7,009 bases of DNA from positions 1 through 7,009 of the forward strand of contig JAKAKF010000188.1 of NCBI GenBank assembly GCA_021813595.1, given 5' to 3'. The position numbers and the translations under genes were made by a program. The notes under the pieces were generated by a model that worked only from the letters and a program-made list of their open reading frames with translations, did not search any database and had not been told where the DNA came from. This document shows, piece after piece, positions 5,916 to 7,009 of this stretch. Position 1 is the stretch's first letter; every line of letters begins with the position of its first letter. Source of the DNA: a bacterium (GTDB lineage Bacteria > SZUA-79 > Acidulodesulfobacterales > Acidulodesulfobacteraceae).

Positions 5916-7009
5916 TCAATACTTAAATATAGGCTGTTTATTTGCGAGGACTTCATTAACCCTGCCGACCTTAGTTTTTTGCGGCGACTTAGACGCTTTA
6001 GACTTTTTAGTCTTAAGTTTTATCTCTTTTACCGCTTTTATAAAATTATCCAAAGTTCTTATCGATTCGGTTTCGGTAGGCTCTATCATAATAGCTCCGT
6101 GTATATTTTTCGGAAAATAAACCGTTGGAGGATGAAAACCGTAATCTATTAAAATCTTAGCAAGTTCTATAGTGGATATTCCGCTTTCTTCAATCGATTT
6201 ATCGCTAAAAACGCATTCGTGCATGCACAACCCTTCTTCAAAAGGGTCCGAACCGGATAGTATTTTGCCGAGTTTTTTCTTGACGTAGTTCGCGTTAAGC
6301 ACGGCAATTTCGCTAACGGAACCTATATTATCCCGCCCTAATGAAAGAAGATAGGCGTATGCCCTTATTAACACGGCAAAATTGCATAAAAAAGGCGTCA
6401 TTTTACCTATAGAATTCTTCCTGTCTTCGGACAGCTCGTAAAGCTGATTTTCGGCGTCAAAATTTTTATCGTAATTCGATGTTTTTTTTCCGTTATTCGT
6501 AACGGCGGCGGTTTTCTTAATATAAGGAACGGGAAGGAATTCCCTTAAAGATTCTACGACGCCGAGCGCACCGCTTCCGGGTCCGCCTCCTCCGTGAGGA
6601 GTAGAAAAAGTTTTATGAAGATTAAGCTGTATCAGGTCTATTCCCATATCGGAAACTTTTACATTTCCAAGAAAAGCGTTAAAGTTTGCGCCGTCCATAT
6701 AAACAAAAGAGCCGTTTTTATGCATAATTTCGGCAATTTTTTTTATGTCTTTTTCAAAAATGCCGAAAGTGTTCGGATTGGTTATCATAATTCCGGCGAC
6801 GTCTTTTGAGATAAACTTTTTTAATTCTTCGGCGTCGAGCGTTCCCGCTTTTCCTGTTTTAATTTCTACGGGAGTGAATCCCGCAAGAACCGAACTTGCA
6901 GGATTAGTGCCGTGAGAACTGTCCGGAATCAATATGGTTTTTCTGTTTTCGCCTTTTAACTCAAAATATTTTTTGATAACTTTAAGTCCCGCAAACTCGC
7001 CCGCCGCAC
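5916..7009 (-). CDS. gcvPB: Glycine dehydrogenase (decarboxylating) subunit 2, 5' end off the right edge
   Basis: The PLP-binding half of the two-subunit P-protein of the glycine cleavage system; with GcvPA it decarboxylates glycine and passes the aminomethyl group to lipoyl-GcvH. The frame is open from the right edge to TGA at 5916, giving 363 visible codons; a full subunit is near 480-490, so roughly the first quarter is outside. The TTG at 6932 is internal: 25 in-frame codons upstream of it continue the family sequence (AAGEFAGLKVIKKY). Key motifs are PDSSHGTNPAS, TNPNTFGIFE, the MDGANFNA strand and NLHKTFSTPHGGGGPG, in which the Lys encoded at 6612-6614 forms the PLP aldimine. The C terminus has the family-like ending VGRVNEVLANKQPIFKY, preceded by an unusual lysine/serine-rich linker. 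It is probably last in a gcv block lying to the right. Confidence 0.95.
   Translation of the reverse strand, partial: AAGEFAGLKVIKKYFELKGENRKTILIPDSSHGTNPASSVLAGFTPVEIKTGKAGTLDAEELKKFISKDVAGIMITNPNTFGIFEKDIKKIAEIMHKNGSFVYMDGANFNAFLGNVKVSDMGIDLIQLNLHKTFSTPHGGGGPGSGALGVVESLREFLPVPYIKKTAAVTNNGKKTSNYDKNFDAENQLYELSEDRKNSIGKMTPFLCNFAVLIRAYAYLLSLGRDNIGSVSEIAVLNANYVKKKLGKILSGSDPFEEGLCMHECVFSDKSIEESGISTIELAKILIDYGFHPPTVYFPKNIHGAIMIEPTETESIRTLDNFIKAVKEIKLKTKKSKASKSPQKTKVGRVNEVLANKQPIFKY

Noticed and set aside
6930..6932. TTG as the start of gcvPB
   Set aside because: The frame continues 25 codons to the edge with family-like sequence, and 338 residues would be too short for the subunit; TTG is an internal Leu codon.

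Overview
The window holds eight genes, all transcribed from the minus strand, from an AT-rich bacterial genome. Reading in the direction of transcription (right to left) they are: the C-terminal part of glycine dehydrogenase subunit 2 (gcvPB, cut by the right edge); an intergenic region of about 235 bp rich in inverted and direct repeats; a small alpha/beta hydrolase; an MFS permease; the bifunctional chorismate mutase/prephenate dehydratase pheA; a methylenetetrahydrofolate reductase (MTHFR) of the MetF family; and a pyruvate:ferredoxin oxidoreductase operon in the order gamma (porG), delta (porD), alpha (porA, cut by the left edge). The beta subunit (porB) is expected just beyond the left edge. 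No RNA gene, complete insertion sequence or CRISPR array is visible.

The gene content points to an anaerobic bacterium: a four-subunit ferredoxin-dependent pyruvate synthase/oxidoreductase, a two-subunit glycine decarboxylase and an MTHFR close to the acetogen-type sequences. The AT-rich, CpG-tolerant composition and this gene set would fit an uncultured Desulfobacterota-like or other anaerobic lineage. That placement is a guess from general appearance, not a result of comparison.

Three transcription blocks are suggested. (1) gcvPB ends a glycine-cleavage block coming from the right. (2) The hydrolase, MFS, pheA and MTHFR genes follow each other with gaps of 27, 87 and 20 bp and may form one loose unit, possibly started by an extended -10 promoter in the repeat-rich intergenic region. 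(3) porG-porD-porA has its own near-perfect sigma-70 promoter (TTGACA, 18 bp, TATAAT) whose -35 box lies inside the last codons of the MTHFR gene. porG and porD overlap and look translationally coupled.

Metabolically, glycine decarboxylase feeds methylene-tetrahydrofolate, MTHFR reduces it to methyl-tetrahydrofolate, and the Por complex interconverts acetyl-CoA and pyruvate. Their proximity would suit one-carbon/acetyl-CoA metabolism (Wood-Ljungdahl-like or reductive-glycine-like), but the window lacks the genes needed to prove it. pheA is a normal aromatic-biosynthesis enzyme. I see no convincing new biological system here. The least explained sequence is the repeat cluster between gcvPB and the hydrolase gene.
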